NCBI RefSeq assembly: GCF_001941625.1
Contig: NZ_CP016076.1
Coordinates: forward strand, 3,224,001-3,288,000
DNA: 64,000 nucleotides
Source of the DNA: Actinoalloteichus fjordicus
GTDB lineage: Bacteria > Actinomycetota > Actinomycetes > Mycobacteriales > Pseudonocardiaceae
Direction of reading: 5' to 3'
The position numbers and the translations under genes were made by a program. Below, piece after piece: positions 62,191-64,000 of the stretch (positions within the stretch are counted from its first letter, which is position 1; each line of letters opens with the position of its first letter). Below the pieces are notes generated by a model. It was not told the DNA's origin. It ran no database searches and saw only the letters and a program-made list of their open reading frames with translations.

Positions 62191-62832
62191 ATGACCAGGC
62201 GCGACGAACCCGGAGCACGTCCACGAGGCGGCCTGCCGGACAAGCGCCGGGCGATTCTGGCAGGTGCCCACACGGTGTTCGCGCGGGACGGCTACACGCG
62301 GGCGAGCGTCGACGCCATCTCTGCGGAGGCAGGCGTCTCCACCCGCACGGTCTACAACCATTTCCAGGACAAGGCAGAGCTGTTCGAGACGGTCATCCAG
62401 GAGAGTGCGGCCAGGGTCTCCGACGCGCACATCGCCATCATCGATCGCCATCTGAGCAAGGTGACGGACCTGGAGGCCGACCTCGTCGAGTTCGGCATCG
62501 CACTGGCAGGCTCCTGGTCCCATGGCTTCACCGAGCACTCCGCGCTGGTGCGACAGATCAACGCCGACGCGGGGCACCTGCCCGCCGCCGCCCTCGAGGC
62601 GTGGCAGCAGGCCGGCCCGGTGCGGGTCCGGCAGGAGTTGGCCCGTCGCCTGGCGCGGCTCGCCGACCGAGGGCTGCTGCGGGTGGACGACTCCCAGGTG
62701 GCCGCGATCCAGTTCCAGCGGCTGACCATGATCGACAGATCGAGTCGACCCGAACTCGCGAACACCGATGCGGAGCTGGCTGAGATGGTGGTCTCCGGCG
62801 TCCGGCTCTTCCTGCACGGCTGCGCGCGCTGA
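62191..62832 (+). CDS. TetR family transcriptional regulator
   Basis: A 213-residue TetR protein. The helix-turn-helix is AILAGAHTVFARDGYTRASVDAISAEAGVSTRTVYNHFQDKAELFETVIQE (about residues 19-69), with the common VSTRTVYNHF recognition helix. The C-terminal region matches the TetR_C AefR-like type (DLEADLVEFGIALAGSW). AGAGGA lies about 8 bases upstream of ATG 62191. The DHA2 exporter 533 bp downstream carries a palindrome over its -10 box and is the best candidate target. The inducer would then be an exported compound. Confidence 0.88.
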   Translation: MTRRDEPGARPRGGLPDKRRAILAGAHTVFARDGYTRASVDAISAEAGVSTRTVYNHFQDKAELFETVIQESAARVSDAHIAIIDRHLSKVTDLEADLVEFGIALAGSWSHGFTEHSALVRQINADAGHLPAAALEAWQQAGPVRVRQELARRLARLADRGLLRVDDSQVAAIQFQRLTMIDRSSRPELANTDAELAEMVVSGVRLFLHGCAR

Positions 62833-63365
62833 CGTCGGGCCGAACCCGGGCCTGCGCCGATCAGGACGTCGACGTGGTCACGGATGTCGGAGCCGGGCCG
62901 CGACCATCGGGACCGGTGCGGGTCCGGCGCCTCGCGAGGTTTCCTCGTCTCGTCTGGCGCGTCGGCGTGACCTCGAGCTGAATACGCGCGTCGACGAGGT
63001 CGCAGGACGTCGGTCGGCCTGGGCCCGCCTCCCCGGTGTCCGTGTCGTGAACGGAGTCTTCGGTGCGTGCGGGGAGGAATCCGGCGGCTCTGCGGCGCGC
63101 GGCCTGCGGAGGCGAGCTCGCCTGCGCTCGCCGGTGAGCGCGAGCGGTCGTTCGCCGACGGCAGGCCGAGGCGGTGCGCCTCAGTGCGGTGACCGCAGTG
63201 AGATCGGGTCCCGGTCGCTCTCCGGCCCGCGCATCGTTCGCGCACCGCCCCGCCGCGAGGTCGCATCAGTCTGCGGGCTCGTCCTGTCGGATCGACGACG
63301 GTGGCCGAGTGAGCTTTTTGCACTAATCGTTTTACCCATTGCCGTACACGTTGTACCGTATTCCG
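62833..63365. other. 533-bp spacer upstream of the DHA2 exporter gene
   Basis: The first ~470 bp hold no recognisable gene. The final 60 bp are AT-rich and carry the promoter/operator described separately. Confidence 0.4.
63331..63359 (+). promoter_or_regulatory. promoter and TetR-like operator of the DHA2 exporter
   Basis: TTTACC (63331-63336), a 17-base spacer and TACCGT (63354-63359), then 6 bases to GTG 63366: a leaderless arrangement. GTACA-CGT-TGTAC (63344-63356) is a perfect inverted repeat running into the -10 box, well placed for repression. Confidence 0.6.
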
Positions 63366-64000
63366 GTGACCGAGACCCCGACCCTTCCTGCCGTGTCCCG
63401 CAGCCGTTCCATCGTGACCCTGGTGGCCGTGCTGCTCGGCTTCCTGACCCTGCCGATGCTCATGTCCGGAACCACCGTGGCGCTCCCCGCCATCGGCGTC
63501 GATCTGGAGGCCTCCGGCGCGGCACTGCAATGGGTGGTCGTCGGCTACTTCCTCGGCGCGGCCTCGCTGATGCTGGTGGCGGGTTCGCTCGGTGACCGCT
63601 TCGGTCGGCGACGGGTGTTCGCCGTCGGCGCCGCCGTGTACACGGCGGGTGCCCTGTTCAGCGCGCTGGCGCACGACATCCTGGTGTTGGACGCGGCGCG
63701 CACGCTGTCCGGCGTCGGCGCCGCCGGGGTGATGGCCTGCGGTGGTGCGATCCTGGGCGCCACCTTCGTCGGACCCGCTCGCACCAGAGCCTTCGCCGTG
63801 ATGGGCACTACAGCAGGCCTGGGCCTGGCGCTGGGGCCCTCGCTGTCGGGCTGGCTCGTCGGCGAACTCGGGTGGCGCGGCACCTTCGGCACCTTCGCCG
63901 TCGTCGGTCTGCTGCTCTGGACCGGGACGCGCTTCATGGCCGAGTCCCGCTCCGCCGCGCCGTCCAAGGTGGACGTCCCCGGCACGCTCCTCTTCATCGG
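63366..64000 (+). CDS. MFS transporter, DHA2 family (EmrB/QacA-like), partial at window end
   Basis: The first 211 residues of a drug:H+ antiporter; the frame is still open at 64000. From GTG 63366: LGFLTLPMLMSGTTVALPAIGVDL is the DHA2-type TM1 motif (usual form LDxTVVNVALP, here altered to MSGTTVALP). WVVVGYFLGAASLMLVAGSLGDRFGRRRVFAVG contains motif A (GSLGDRFGRRR). LGLALGPSLSGWLVGELGWRGTF is motif C. DHA2 proteins have 14 membrane helices and export drugs or metabolites. It probably responds to the TetR protein at 62191. Confidence 0.88.
   Translation, partial: MTETPTLPAVSRSRSIVTLVAVLLGFLTLPMLMSGTTVALPAIGVDLEASGAALQWVVVGYFLGAASLMLVAGSLGDRFGRRRVFAVGAAVYTAGALFSALAHDILVLDAARTLSGVGAAGVMACGGAILGATFVGPARTRAFAVMGTTAGLGLALGPSLSGWLVGELGWRGTFGTFAVVGLLLWTGTRFMAESRSAAPSKVDVPGTLLFI

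Overview
The window is very GC-rich DNA with actinomycete gene style: GTG starts, overlapping ATGA/GTGA gene junctions, secreted enzymes with Ala-x-Ala signal peptides, a DtxR/IdeR-type iron box, a DasR-type operator and many TANNNT boxes set for leaderless transcription. It most resembles a chromosome segment of a Pseudonocardiales/Streptomyces-like actinobacterium. This is an inference from style, not from a marker gene. No rRNA, tRNA or replication origin was seen. Apart from a transposase remnant, a broken flavin oxidoreductase gene and a two-repeat CRISPR-like unit, there is little sign of mobile DNA.

Layout. 1-3.1 kb: a GH25 muramidase cut by the window edge, a long gap and an MFS exporter. 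3.2-9.2 kb: a four-carbon acid-sugar (tetronate) catabolic locus, with 3-oxo-tetronate-4-phosphate decarboxylase and DUF1537 kinase (otnC, otnK) divergent from a homoserine-dehydrogenase-like SAF protein, a GntP permease and a DeoR regulator. 9.2-13.6 kb: GNAT, imine-reductase-like enzyme with divergent TetR, and MarR with a divergent extradiol dioxygenase and palindromic operators. 13.8-18.5 kb: transposase remnant, AA10 LPMO, quinone oxidoreductase overlapping an LLM pseudogene, and a cytochrome P450. 18.8-25.7 kb: CRISPR-like unit, MFS, Rsm22, truncated haemoglobin, glutamate decarboxylase and an AEC carrier. 26-32 kb: secreted carbohydrate enzymes (GH43, beta-helix protein, GH84 behind a DasR-like box). 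32.3-39 kb: NTF2-like/TetR pair sharing a 15-bp promoter, caspase-EACC1 pair, alditol oxidase, serine hydrolase and a stand-alone HsdR-N-like nuclease.

39.7-43.6 kb holds the most unusual gene: one 1313-residue protein joining an N-terminal dye-decolorizing (DyP) haem peroxidase domain to a complete glycyl radical enzyme with GCxEP thiyl/base residues and a C-terminal glycyl loop. No radical-SAM activase gene is in the window. A DUF2945 gene, an aldehyde dehydrogenase and an XRE/MmyB-like regulator follow.

47.8-64 kb: a translationally coupled three-gene membrane operon of unknown function; a secreted alkaline phosphatase with a WxL-like C-terminal domain next to a DUF916-like membrane-anchored partner; a leaderless YciO/Sua5 gene; an iron-siderophore ABC importer (binding lipoprotein, two permeases, ATPase) behind an iron box; a phosphopantetheinyl transferase and type II thioesterase; and a TetR gene before a DHA2 exporter that runs off the end. 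The importer, PPTase and thioesterase suggest that a siderophore or other NRPS/PKS pathway lies elsewhere in the genome. Positions of promoters, operators and hairpins were read by eye and none is experimentally supported.
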